Notes under the pieces: model-generated
Told to the model about the DNA's origin: nothing
Databases searched by the model: none
What the model saw: only the letters and a program-made list of their open reading frames with translations
Translations under genes and position numbers: made by a program
Shown here: in pieces, positions 15,975-24,118 of the stretch
Position numbering within the stretch: position 1 is the first letter of the stretch
Layout of the letters: each line of letters opens with the position of its first letter
Assembly: GCF_003355455.1 (NCBI RefSeq)
Contig: NZ_CP031357.1
Span: 2,867,001 to 2,931,000 of the forward strand
Reading direction: 5' to 3'
DNA from: Erythrobacter aureus
GTDB taxonomy: Bacteria > Pseudomonadota > Alphaproteobacteria > Sphingomonadales > Sphingomonadaceae
Length of the DNA stretch: 64,000 nt

Positions 15975-15993
15975 ATTATATTGGTTAGACCAA
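15975..15993. promoter_or_regulatory. GntR-type operator between manD and gntR
   Basis: The palindrome TTGGTTAGACCAA (15981-15993) fits the TTGGTnnnACCAA pattern recognised by many FadR-subfamily regulators. It touches a TATAAT on the minus strand (15980-15975), 64 bp before manD, and lies 33 bp before the gntR start, so one site could control both genes. It resembles the larger palindrome before exuT. Confidence 0.65.
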
Positions 15994-16026
15994 AATGCAA
16001 GGTATCAATCGCTATGGAGTGCGATC

Positions 16027-16809
16027 ATGGACAATCAAGGCACATCTCCTGCAGCCGAAATTGGGCAACCGGGTAGCAAGCGGCTCTATCAGAGCCTGGC
16101 GCGCAGGTTGATGGGTGACCTAGAGGCAGGACGGTATACGCTGGGCGAAAGGCTGCCCGCCGAACGCGATCTTGCGCAAACTTACGATGTCAGCCGCCCA
16201 ACTGTCCGGGAAGCGATCATCGCGCTCGAAGTCCAGGGCTTGGTCGAGGTGCGGGTTGGCTCAGGTGCGTATGTGGTTAAGCTGCCTGGAGACAAAGACA
16301 ATATCGCCTTCGGCATCAGCGCGTTCGAATTGACTGAGGCGCGTTTGCTTATCGAAGGTGAGGCCGCCGCGCTCGCTGCCACACAAATCAGCCCCGCAGA
16401 ACTCGATGAGCTTCGCCAACTGGTTGCACAGATCGACGCAGAAAACGCTCAAACCGGAGGCAAAGAGGACGCGGATCGAAAATTCCATCTCGCGATTGCG
16501 GCCGCAACTCGCAACACGGCTGTCATCGATGCTGTTGCTCGCCTTTGGGCTATGCGCGAAACGTCGAAGGAAAGTGCTCTGCTGCACGCCAAAGCCAGGG
16601 TCGCCAATGTCAAACCCGTGGTTGACGAGCACAGCGCCATCCTTGCCGCCTTGGAGGCGAACGATCCGAAAGCCGCGCGCGCGGCGATGCGCGCACATCT
16701 CAGCGCCGTCCTCGACAGCCTGTTGTTCGCGACAGAAGAGCAGGCTGTCGCCCAAGCGCGCCAGGATATGGAGCAAAAACGCCAGCGCTATCAGCGAGCG
16801 ATTGGATAG
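16027..16809 (+). CDS. GntR-family (FadR subfamily) transcriptional regulator of hexuronate genes
   Basis: A 260-residue protein with an N-terminal winged helix (about 20-90: LGERLPAERDLAQTYDVSRPTVREAIIALEVQGLVEVRVGSGAYVV) and an all-helical C-terminal FCD ligand domain (LIEGEAAALAA, DRKFHLAIAAATRN, HSAILAALEANDPKAARAAMRAHL) holding the His/Asp residues that bind metal and effector in this family. It is first in the operon with uxaC and uxuB (5 bp to uxaC), and operator-like palindromes lie before its own gene, manD and exuT. It is probably the UxuR/ExuR-like repressor of this cluster, released by a hexuronate intermediate. Confidence 0.88.
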   Translation: MDNQGTSPAAEIGQPGSKRLYQSLARRLMGDLEAGRYTLGERLPAERDLAQTYDVSRPTVREAIIALEVQGLVEVRVGSGAYVVKLPGDKDNIAFGISAFELTEARLLIEGEAAALAATQISPAELDELRQLVAQIDAENAQTGGKEDADRKFHLAIAAATRNTAVIDAVARLWAMRETSKESALLHAKARVANVKPVVDEHSAILAALEANDPKAARAAMRAHLSAVLDSLLFATEEQAVAQARQDMEQKRQRYQRAIG

Positions 16810-16814
16810 AGACT

Positions 16815-18215
16815 ATGGTGAACCCGCTCGTGCTTCATCCCGATCGCCTTTTCCCGGTAGATCCGACAATTCGCAACATTGCACGCTCGCTCTATGCAAA
16901 CGTGATCGATCTTCCGATCGTTAGCCCCCACGGTCATACCGATCCTGAATGGTGGGCGACGGACAATAGTTTCGGGAATGCGACCGAACTGCTGCTGCAT
17001 CCCGATCACTACGTATTCCGCATGCTCTATTCGCAGGGAGTTGAACTTGAGGATCTGGGTATCGGAAATCCTGATGCCGACCCACGCAAAAGTTGGCGCC
17101 TTTTTGCTGAACGCTACCATCTGTTCCGCGGTACGCCGTCGCGGATTTGGCTCGATTGGGTTTTTGCCGAGAGCTTCGGGATCGATGTGCAACTCGGCGC
17201 GGATACGGCCGACTTCTATTACGAAACCATCACCAATGCGCTGGCAACCGATGCATTTAGACCGCGCGCCCTGTTCGAACGATACAATATCGAAGTTATC
17301 GCGACTACCGAAAGCCCTCTGGACGATCTTCGCCACCATCGAGCAATACGAGAGAGTGGCTGGGGTGGGCGCGTCATAACCGCCTATCGCCCCGATCCGG
17401 TGATCGACCCCGAATTCGAAGGCTTTCGCGACAACCTCGGGGTACTTGGCGACCTGACGGGCGAGGATTGCTTCAGCTGGCAGGGATATCTCGCTGCGCA
17501 CCGCAAACGTCGAGCTTTCTTCGCGGAGATGGGTGCGACCTCGACCGATCACGGGCATCCGACCGCGCGGACTGCGGATCTCCCGACTGCGGAAGCCGAG
17601 GCGCTATTTGCCCGTGTGACAGGCGAGAACGTTCGAGCGGAAGATGCCGAGCTTTTTCGAGCCCAGATGTTGACCGAGATGGCCGGCATGAGCGTTGAGG
17701 ACGGCCTCGTGATGCAGTTGCATCCGGGTGTCTATCGCAATCACAACCGCAAGCTCTTTGAACGCTTCGGACGGGACAAGGGTGCGGATATTCCGCTGCC
17801 TTGCGAATATGTCCACGCTTTGCGTCCCCTGCTAGACAGGTTCGGCAACGACACTGACTTCACCTTCATCCTCTTCACTTTGGATGAAACAACATATTCC
17901 CGGGAGCTAGCGCCCTTGGCTGGTCACTATCCGGCGCTGAAGCTGGGACCGGCCTGGTGGTTCAACGACAGTCCGGAGGGCATGCGTCGCTTTCGCGAAA
18001 TGACCACCGAAACCGCCGGGTTCTACAACACTGTCGGCTTCAACGACGATACGCGCGCATTCCTCTCAATCCCTGCCCGTCATGATGTCGCGCGGCGTAT
18101 GGATTGCGGTTTTCTGGCAAGGCTTGTGGCCGAGCACCGGCTTGACGAGTATGAGGCGGCAGAATTAGCCGTGGATCTCGCTTATAATCTGGCTAAGCAG
18201 GCTTACAAGTTGTGA
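16815..18215 (+). CDS. uxaC: Glucuronate (uronate) isomerase
   Basis: A 466-residue amidohydrolase-superfamily isomerase. The start VNPLVLHPDRLFPVDPTIRNIARSLY, the metal-binding SPHGHTDPEWW and the C-terminal GFNDDTRAFLSIPARHDVARRMDCGFLARLV are typical of UxaC. It converts D-glucuronate to D-fructuronate (and galacturonate to tagaturonate) as the first cytoplasmic step. It starts 5 bp after gntR and its TGA overlaps the GTG of the next gene, so the three genes form one transcript. Confidence 0.95.
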   Translation: MVNPLVLHPDRLFPVDPTIRNIARSLYANVIDLPIVSPHGHTDPEWWATDNSFGNATELLLHPDHYVFRMLYSQGVELEDLGIGNPDADPRKSWRLFAERYHLFRGTPSRIWLDWVFAESFGIDVQLGADTADFYYETITNALATDAFRPRALFERYNIEVIATTESPLDDLRHHRAIRESGWGGRVITAYRPDPVIDPEFEGFRDNLGVLGDLTGEDCFSWQGYLAAHRKRRAFFAEMGATSTDHGHPTARTADLPTAEAEALFARVTGENVRAEDAELFRAQMLTEMAGMSVEDGLVMQLHPGVYRNHNRKLFERFGRDKGADIPLPCEYVHALRPLLDRFGNDTDFTFILFTLDETTYSRELAPLAGHYPALKLGPAWWFNDSPEGMRRFREMTTETAGFYNTVGFNDDTRAFLSIPARHDVARRMDCGFLARLVAEHRLDEYEAAELAVDLAYNLAKQAYKL

Positions 18216-19588
18216 GGCTGTCGACAGCCACTGCCGCAGGCATGCCCGAAACTGTCAGTCGTCCGGGCTATGACCGCAAGCAACAGACACGTGGAATCGT
18301 TCATTTCGGTTTGGGGGCATTCACACGCGCCCATCAGGCGGCCTATACCGATGAGGCGATGAACGCTGGCGATGCTGGCTGGATGATCACCGGCGTGTCT
18401 CTGCGTTCACCTACGGTAGCTCAGCAGATGAATCCACAGGATGGGCTCTATCTAATAGCGGAGCGATCAGGGAACGGAACACACTATCGCCTGGGCAAAG
18501 CCATTCGCGATGTACTGGTCGCATCAGAAAGCCCCGAAGCGGTGATCGAAGCGCTTGCTGATCCTGAGACACGGATTGTCAGCTTCACCGTAACCGAGAA
18601 AGGTTATTGTCGCGCGCCGGATGGCTCGCTCGATTTGGAACTAGCGCGACAGCGCAGCTTCTATCCCTTGCTTGCAAATGCCTTGCGCCTTCGGAAAGAA
18701 ACCAGCGCAGGCGGCGTGACGCTGCTCAGCTGTGACAATCTGGCAGGCAACGGTGCGGTGCTGGGGCGTCTGATGGGGCAGTACCTAGAAACCGAGGCCG
18801 CCGATCTGGTCGACTGGTTCGCCGCGCACTGCACCTGTCCTTCGACCATGGTCGACCGCATCGTGCCGGCGACGACAGACCAAGACCGGAATTCAGCTCA
18901 GCAGGACGCTGGGCTGCGAGACGAAGCGCTGGTTGTAACAGAACCTTTCCGACAATGGGTCATCGAAGATCGCTTCGCCGCCGGTCGGCCCAAGTGGGAA
19001 GATACCGGCGCACAACTTGTCTCTAATGTCGCGCCCTATGAAACCGCCAAATTGCGGATGCTAAACGGGGCACATTCCCTGCTGGCTTATTGCGGTCTCC
19101 AAAAGGGCTATACCTTCGTTCATGAGGCGATCGTCGATCACGCTTTGCGCGCTGCGGTTGAAGCTCTCATGGCGGAAGCTATCCCCACGATCGAGGCTGG
19201 ACCGGATCAAGATCTGCAGGCTTACGCCGCCGCGCTCATCGAGCGTTTCGCCAATCCCGCGCTCAATCATCGCCTGGCCCAGATTGCCATGGATGGAAGT
19301 CAGAAAATCCCGCAGCGCTGGCTGGAGACACTTGAAGCTTCGCGGAAGATCGGTCGCAGCTGTCCGTCAATAATTTTAGGTCTCTCGGCCTGGGTTTTCC
19401 ATCTGCGTGAAGCAACCCATGTTTCCGATCCGGCTTCAGAGGAACTAATCCGAGTTGCCTATGAGACCGATATGAACGCTATTTTCGACGCGCTTTTCGG
19501 TCCCGACGGATACTTCTCGGCGACGTGGTATCCTTGCGAGAGAGATCGGCAATCGTTCACGCGGATGTTGATGGAAAGCAGCGAATGA
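18212..19588 (+). CDS. uxuB: Fructuronate reductase / mannitol dehydrogenase family
   Basis: A 458-residue polyol dehydrogenase of the long-chain mannitol dehydrogenase family. GIVHFGLGAFTRAHQAAYTDEA is the NAD-binding start, TEKGYCRAP and LSCDNLAGNG are internal signatures, and the C-terminal domain has KLRMLNGAHSLLAYCG with the catalytic Lys. In this setting it reduces fructuronate to mannonate, the ManD substrate. The GTG start overlaps the uxaC stop and the TGA overlaps the phosphatase start. UxaB (tagaturonate) activity is less likely, because ManD rather than an altronate dehydratase is present. Confidence 0.9.
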   Translation: MRLSTATAAGMPETVSRPGYDRKQQTRGIVHFGLGAFTRAHQAAYTDEAMNAGDAGWMITGVSLRSPTVAQQMNPQDGLYLIAERSGNGTHYRLGKAIRDVLVASESPEAVIEALADPETRIVSFTVTEKGYCRAPDGSLDLELARQRSFYPLLANALRLRKETSAGGVTLLSCDNLAGNGAVLGRLMGQYLETEAADLVDWFAAHCTCPSTMVDRIVPATTDQDRNSAQQDAGLRDEALVVTEPFRQWVIEDRFAAGRPKWEDTGAQLVSNVAPYETAKLRMLNGAHSLLAYCGLQKGYTFVHEAIVDHALRAAVEALMAEAIPTIEAGPDQDLQAYAAALIERFANPALNHRLAQIAMDGSQKIPQRWLETLEASRKIGRSCPSIILGLSAWVFHLREATHVSDPASEELIRVAYETDMNAIFDALFGPDGYFSATWYPCERDRQSFTRMLMESSE

Positions 19589-21027
19589 ATCGGACCAAAG
19601 TGCTTATTGCGTTTCAGCTCTTAGTGGCTCTTGCGCTCAGTGGTTGCGTCGGAAATTCGTCCAGTCCTTCCCCCCCGGCCGGGCTTGGTCAGGTGCGGCC
19701 AGCCAAAAACGTTATTCTATTCATCGGTGACGGGATGGGCGTCTCAACCGTCACCGCGGCGCGGATCTATGACGGCCAGCAGCGCGGCGAGACAGGTGAA
19801 GAAAATCTGCTGAGTTTCGAGCGCTTCCCCGATATCGCACTGGTCAAGACCTATAATACCAACCAGCAGGTGCCTGACAGCGCCGGCACGGCTTCTGCCA
19901 TGATGACAGGCGTAAAAACGCGCGCCGGGATGATTGGCGTGGGGCCGACAGCTCATCGCGGCGATTGCAGTGAAGCACAAGACAACATTCTTCCCAACGT
20001 TGCCGAACAATTGGCAGCAGGCGGCAAAGCCATCGGGATCGTCTCGACCGCACGGCTGACCCACGCCACCCCGGCGGCAGTCTACGGCCATGTCCCGGAA
20101 AGGGACTGGGAAGCGGACAGCAACATTCCGGCTGAGGAGCGCGCGCACGGCTGTCGCGATCTGGCAACGCAGCTGATGGAATTTTCTTTCGATGTCGCGC
20201 TGGGCGGTGGCAGGAGCAATTTCTTCGGTGAGGAGGCGGGCGGCAACCGGCTGAATGCAACATCCGACCTGCAAGATGACTGGGCCGCAAACACCGGCGG
20301 ACACTACGTCACCAACGCTTCCGCGATGCACACCGTACCGCAGGATGGAAGGCCGTTACTAGGCCTCTTTTCCAGCAGCCACATGACTTACATGCTGGAT
20401 CGCCAAGCGGACAGTAGCGAACCGACGCTGAGCGAGATGACCGCAACAGCCATCGACCGGCTCAGCCAAGATAGTGATGGCTATTTCCTAATGGTCGAAG
20501 GTGGCAGGATCGATCACGGGCATCACGAGGGTAGAGCAGCCTACGCGCTGGAGGAAGCGGTCGAGTTTTCCCGCGCCGTGCAGGTGGCGCTCGACATGGT
20601 CGATTTGTCGGACACCCTGATTTTGGTCACCGCCGATCACAGCCATGTCTTTACCATCGCGGGGTACCCAACTCGTGGGAACCCAATTCTCGGCCTTGCC
20701 ATCGGCAATGACGAACGCGGTGAACCGACCGGCGAACCGATCCTCGCGACCGACGGCCATCCATACACCACGCTCGGCTACCAGAACGGCCCCGGCGCGA
20801 CGCCGGGCCAGGCGCGTGGGGAACCGTCTGCCGATCTTAACGGTACGCAACAGGCTTTGGTCCCGACCGGCAGCGCTTTCGATAACACGCACCGTCTCTC
20901 TGAAACGCATGGCGGCGAGGATGTTGCTCTCTATGCAACCGGTCCGGGTTCCGAAGAGGCACGCGGCGTGATCGAGCAGAACCGCGTCTTTGACATCATC
21001 ATGCGAGCACTCGGTTTCCAACACTGA
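19585..21027 (+). CDS. Lipoprotein alkaline phosphatase (PhoA family)
   Basis: I choose the ATG at 19585, which overlaps the uxuB stop (ATGA). It gives a 480-residue protein with a lipoprotein signal (LLVALALSGC), hence a membrane-anchored periplasmic enzyme. PhoA-family marks are KNVILFIGDGMG (metal Asp), DSAGTASAMMTGVKT (nucleophile Ser), VEGGRIDHGHH, TADHSHVF and the late SETHGGEDV His. The family removes phosphate from monoesters with Zn/Mg. Tight coupling to a glucuronate gene is unusual and suggests a phosphorylated substrate or phosphate scavenging together with sugar use; that role is inference. Confidence 0.9.
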   Translation: MNRTKVLIAFQLLVALALSGCVGNSSSPSPPAGLGQVRPAKNVILFIGDGMGVSTVTAARIYDGQQRGETGEENLLSFERFPDIALVKTYNTNQQVPDSAGTASAMMTGVKTRAGMIGVGPTAHRGDCSEAQDNILPNVAEQLAAGGKAIGIVSTARLTHATPAAVYGHVPERDWEADSNIPAEERAHGCRDLATQLMEFSFDVALGGGRSNFFGEEAGGNRLNATSDLQDDWAANTGGHYVTNASAMHTVPQDGRPLLGLFSSSHMTYMLDRQADSSEPTLSEMTATAIDRLSQDSDGYFLMVEGGRIDHGHHEGRAAYALEEAVEFSRAVQVALDMVDLSDTLILVTADHSHVFTIAGYPTRGNPILGLAIGNDERGEPTGEPILATDGHPYTTLGYQNGPGATPGQARGEPSADLNGTQQALVPTGSAFDNTHRLSETHGGEDVALYATGPGSEEARGVIEQNRVFDIIMRALGFQH

Positions 21028-21034
21028 ATTCTCG

Positions 21035-21943
21035 ATGACTCTCGACCTTCGCCAGCTTCGCTTTGCGGTGACGGCCGCTGACACATCCAGCTTCCTACGC
21101 GCGTCCAAGCAACTCAATGTAAAGCAATCAACGCTAAGCAAGAAAGTCGCAGCGCTTGAACATCGCCTCGGCATAACGTTGTTCGAGCGTTCGACACGTG
21201 GAGTGGTGCCGACTGATGCGGGGCGAGCCTTTCTTGAGGTGGCGCGCCGGATTGTAACCGACGCCGACAACTTGCTCACGACCGCCAAAGCGGTGACCTA
21301 TGGCGAAGTGGGGCGCCTAATGGTTGGCTTCTCCAACTCGCTTAGCGCTGGCAATCTGAGACTTCTGCTCGGGGATGTCCTCGAACGATTTCCCGATGTC
21401 CAACTCGATGCAATAGAAACGGGCCCGGATCGAATGCTGTCAGGGTTGCAATCGCGGATCATCGATGTCGCGGTACACGCAAGCCAGTTGGAAGAGGCAG
21501 GAATTACAAAGCGTTGGCTCTGGTCGGAACGGCTGATGCTCGCATTACCAAGTGAAAACAAGCTGAGCGAACAGGACACGATATTCTGGACCGATCTGCG
21601 CGCCTGTGTCTTTGTTCTTCCCACATCCTGTGCTGGGCCACGTATTGTCGAGGTTATTCGCCAGCGTTTGGGTGCGCACGGACTTTCGGCAAGTATCATC
21701 AGTCAAGAAACTAGCTTCGAAACGATCGTATCAATGGTGCCTTTTGGGAAGTTCATCACCATCGTTCCAGAAAGCGCGACGGGTGCCAAGCGACCTGATA
21801 TCGCATTCCGTGAGATCGCCGAACCAACAGGCGCCGCGCATCTCAATTTCGCCGCCTGGTGGCGCGAGGACAATGACAATCCCGCCCTCGCGCGCTTCTT
21901 CAAATTGGTTGATGAGCGCTACCCGCTTGCAATCAGCGCGTGA
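21035..21943 (+). CDS. LysR-family transcriptional regulator
   Basis: The start at 21035 (TLDLRQLRFAVTAADTSSF) gives 302 residues; the earlier start at 20990 lies inside the phosphatase. The N-terminal helix-turn-helix (ASKQLNVKQSTLSKKVAALEHRLGITLFERSTRG) and a periplasmic-binding-like effector domain are complete. Its 3' end overlaps the convergent DUF2274 gene by 25 bp. A LysR gene next to DUF2274-trbI is a layout I associate with sphingomonad conjugative elements, so it may belong to that remnant rather than to the hexuronate cluster. Target unknown. Confidence 0.85.
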   Translation: MTLDLRQLRFAVTAADTSSFLRASKQLNVKQSTLSKKVAALEHRLGITLFERSTRGVVPTDAGRAFLEVARRIVTDADNLLTTAKAVTYGEVGRLMVGFSNSLSAGNLRLLLGDVLERFPDVQLDAIETGPDRMLSGLQSRIIDVAVHASQLEEAGITKRWLWSERLMLALPSENKLSEQDTIFWTDLRACVFVLPTSCAGPRIVEVIRQRLGAHGLSASIISQETSFETIVSMVPFGKFITIVPESATGAKRPDIAFREIAEPTGAAHLNFAAWWREDNDNPALARFFKLVDERYPLAISA

Positions 21944-22158
21944 CGGGCTCGTCGTGCTTTCGCGAACTCCCGGTCCGTAGCAATGAACCGCGCCAGCATG
22001 GGGGCTACCAGTTGCTCTGGCGCAGGCGCGCCCTGCTCTGCGCCACCATTCAATACCACAGCATAGTCGACCAGCTCGCTATGCAGCTTTGCCGGAATCT
22101 CGATGGTGAGCTTGACCGGCTTTTCATCGGTGATGTCGGAGAGCTTGAGCCGGGTCAC
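21919..22158 (-). CDS. DUF2274 domain protein, conjugative-element associated
   Basis: A 79-residue protein (LKLSDITDEKPVKLTIEIPAKLHSELVDYAVVLN...) that looks like DUF2274, a small family with a ribbon-helix-helix-like look, usually encoded right after trbI in conjugative trb clusters. Its ATG overlaps the stop of the trbI remnant (ATGA), as in intact clusters. Function is not known. It marks this stretch as a leftover of an ICE or integrated plasmid. Confidence 0.75.
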   Translation of the reverse strand: MTRLKLSDITDEKPVKLTIEIPAKLHSELVDYAVVLNGGAEQGAPAPEQLVAPMLARFIATDREFAKARRARHALIASG

Positions 22159-22457
22159 GCACCACTCTCCAGCACAATGTCGCGCGTTACCAGAACCTTC
22201 ACCGGAAAGCCGGGGCGGATCGTCAGCGTCGGACGGATATTCAGTTCGCGCGCGACAATCTGCTCGCCGGCACGGCCCGCGCTGTCCTGACTACCAAGGC
22301 GCAAGGCCCGCACCAGATCGCCGTCGCTACCTGTTCCAAGCTCACTCCCGATACCGAGCAAAGTCGAAACCAGCGCGGCCTTCATCACGCCGCCCCAATG
22401 GTAATCGACTCCGTCTTCGAGTCCTGCATAGCCGGAAGGATCAGCAGCAGGCTGGCG
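22155..22457 (-). pseudogene. trbI: trbI remnant, C-terminal 100 codons
   Basis: From 22457 the frame reads RQPAADPSGYAGLEDGVDYHWGG, then KAALVSTLLGIGSELG and ends with LNIRPTLTIRPGFPVKVLVTRDIVL, the end of the TrbI/VirB10 channel protein of conjugative type IV secretion. An in-frame TAG (22460-22458) precedes it, with no start codon or N-terminal domain upstream, so about three quarters of the gene is gone. The remainder of the trb operon is absent. It shows a deleted conjugative element between the hexuronate cluster and tRNA-Thr. Confidence 0.8.
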
Positions 22458-22460
22458 CTA

Positions 22461-22990
22461 GCAACCTGCTCATGCCCTCAATGATGCCGAGCGACCAGCG
22501 AATTGCCAGGAACAGGAAATCTCGCACCCTGAATAGAGGTGTGTTCGGCAGATGCAGGGATCATCCGCCCCGGCGGGGCCTGTCGTCCCGAAGGATGATC
22601 CCGACAATCATGCAAGCCGCAATCAGAGTGCGCGCGGGGCCAAAAAACAGAAACGCCGCGCCCTTAGGAGCAGGCCGCAAGGCCGGCGGGACAGAGCGCG
22701 TCAACAGCCCCGTTCCGCTTTACGGGGCGTTGCGGGGTGTCCCCGCCGAAGGGGTAGCCGGAGACAGCGAAGCGGCTCCGGCTCAGGGGAAGGCTTTCCC
22801 CAAAAGACCCAAAATTTGATGACAAAAGAGACGGACCCGAGAATGCGTGATGCCGAAGAAAGGAACTTACCGCAAAAAACCGTCAGGTCACCTTGCTTAC
22901 ATTATGCTTACACCAACCAAATTGAACGCTCGTGTAAGCAGATTTGCAACGCCAGAGATTCTCTTAAGCCTTTAATATAATGTGAGAAAA
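22461..22990. other. Non-coding junction with GC-rich inverted repeats, element remnant
   Basis: I see no convincing gene here. The stretch carries several short inverted repeats: AGCCGGAG/CTCCGGCT arms at 22757-22784 and GGGGAA/TTCCCC at 22787-22802, in sequence like that near transfer regions of alphaproteobacterial plasmids. On the minus strand at about 22465-22545 a short open frame (LFRVRDFLFLAIRWSLGIIEG) may be another gene scrap. It ends two bases before the tRNA-Thr 3' end, so an attachment site is expected at its right edge. Confidence 0.35.
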
Positions 22991-22991
22991 A

Positions 22992-23067
22992 TGGTGCCGC
23001 TTACAGGACTCGAACCTGTGACCCCATCATTACGAATGATGTGCTCTACCAACTGAGCTAAAGCGGC
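22992..23067 (-). tRNA. tRNA-Thr (anticodon CGT)
   Basis: The 76-base gene folds as a standard cloverleaf: acceptor GCCGCTT with AAGCGGC, D arm with AGCTCAGTTGGTAGAGC, anticodon stem CATCA/TGATG around TTCGTAA, and T loop GGTTCGAGTCC. The CCA end is encoded. Its 3' end faces the accessory island, the orientation seen when an element integrates into the 3' part of a tRNA gene. Confidence 0.95.
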
Positions 23068-23101
23068 ACTTCCTCCCCGCGCTCCGCTGCACCGGGAAAA
23101 G

Positions 23102-23175
23102 TGGAGGCCCGAGCCGGAATCGAACCGGCGTGCAAGGATTTGCAGTCCTCTGCGTAACCACTCCGCCATCGGGCC
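23102..23175 (-). tRNA. tRNA-Cys (anticodon GCA)
   Basis: A 74-base cloverleaf with acceptor GGCCCGA/TCGGGCC, anticodon loop CTGCAAA and encoded CCA. It lies 34 bp upstream of tRNA-Thr on the same strand, so the two may be co-transcribed. Confidence 0.95.
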
Positions 23176-23289
23176 TCGCCCTTGCCTCTCGGCACGGGAA
23201 GCGGCGCACTAGCGATTCTCTGCCCTAAAGGCAATCGCGCTTTCACGCCTTACGTAACGTCAGTCTGGACGCGCGGCGCGATAGTGGCA

Positions 23290-24081
23290 ATGACCTTGTG
23301 CATGAGCATTGCCAACCTCCTCGATCCGATCACCGCAAACGGCGGAGAAACCCGCTTTTCCGGCCTCGACCACTGGATGCAGGGAAGGACGCTCTATGGC
23401 GGGGCCTCAGCGCTGATCGCCTATACCGCGGCGACCCGCGCCTTTCCCGACCTGCCTCCCTTGCGCGCAGCGCAGGTGGCCTTCGTCGCGCCGACCGGCC
23501 CCGAGGTCGAGCTGCGGCGCGAGGTCGTGCGGCAGGGGCGCAATGTCGCGCAGGTGAAGAGCGAAATCTGGTGCGAAGGGCAATGCACGCTCACCGCTTT
23601 CTGGCTGTTCGGCACCGAGCGCGAGGCGAATGCGGTGCATGATGCCGCCCCGGTTGCCGACTGGCCCGGTGCGCCCGAAGATGCCGAACCCGCGATGCAC
23701 GGCAAGGGTCCGGCCTTCATCCAGAACAACTTCGAAATCCTGCGCGCGCAGGAAATGCAGGGGCCGGGCGAACCGGTGGTGCGCCGCTGGGCGCGGTTGA
23801 CGGACCGCGAGGGGCTCGACCCGATAAGCGAGTTGATCCTGCTGGGCGATGTCCTTCCGCCGGGAGCGATGCGCGCGATGCAGCGGCAAGGCCCCATCAG
23901 TTCGATCAACTGGAGCTTCAACCTGCTCGAGCCCGAGCCGGAAACTCGCGATGGTTGGTGGATGAGCGAGAATGCCAGCCAGCACGCCGCGCATGGCTAT
24001 TCCAGCGAAAGACTGCGGCTGTGGAATGCCGATGGTAAGCAGATGCTCGATGGCATGCAGTGCGTGGCGGTGTTCGGGTAA
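23290..24081 (+). CDS. Acyl-CoA thioesterase family protein
   Basis: A hot-dog-fold protein of about 263 residues with two half domains: NGGETRFSGLDHWMQGRTLYGGASALIAYTAATRAFPDLPPLRAAQVAFVAPTG, then FGTEREAN and a second repeat (PITSINW-like NWSFNLLEPEPETRDGWWMSENASQHAAHGYSS). This resembles TesB-like/4HBT_3 thioesterases, which cleave acyl-CoA in the cytoplasm. The start could be 23290 or 23302 (SIANLLDPIT); neither has a strong ribosome site, and the far-upstream start at 23182 abuts tRNA-Cys. It stands alone. Substrate unknown. Confidence 0.75.
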   Translation: MTLCMSIANLLDPITANGGETRFSGLDHWMQGRTLYGGASALIAYTAATRAFPDLPPLRAAQVAFVAPTGPEVELRREVVRQGRNVAQVKSEIWCEGQCTLTAFWLFGTEREANAVHDAAPVADWPGAPEDAEPAMHGKGPAFIQNNFEILRAQEMQGPGEPVVRRWARLTDREGLDPISELILLGDVLPPGAMRAMQRQGPISSINWSFNLLEPEPETRDGWWMSENASQHAAHGYSSERLRLWNADGKQMLDGMQCVAVFG

Positions 24082-24118
24082 GGGGGTGGAAGGGGCAGGC
24101 AGGGCCTGCCCCAAGGTT

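Noticed and set aside
22103..22980. Plus-strand frames of 238 and 142 codons in the trbI remnant region
   Set aside because: They are Arg/Ser/Pro-rich shadows across trbI and hairpins, with no recognisable domain.
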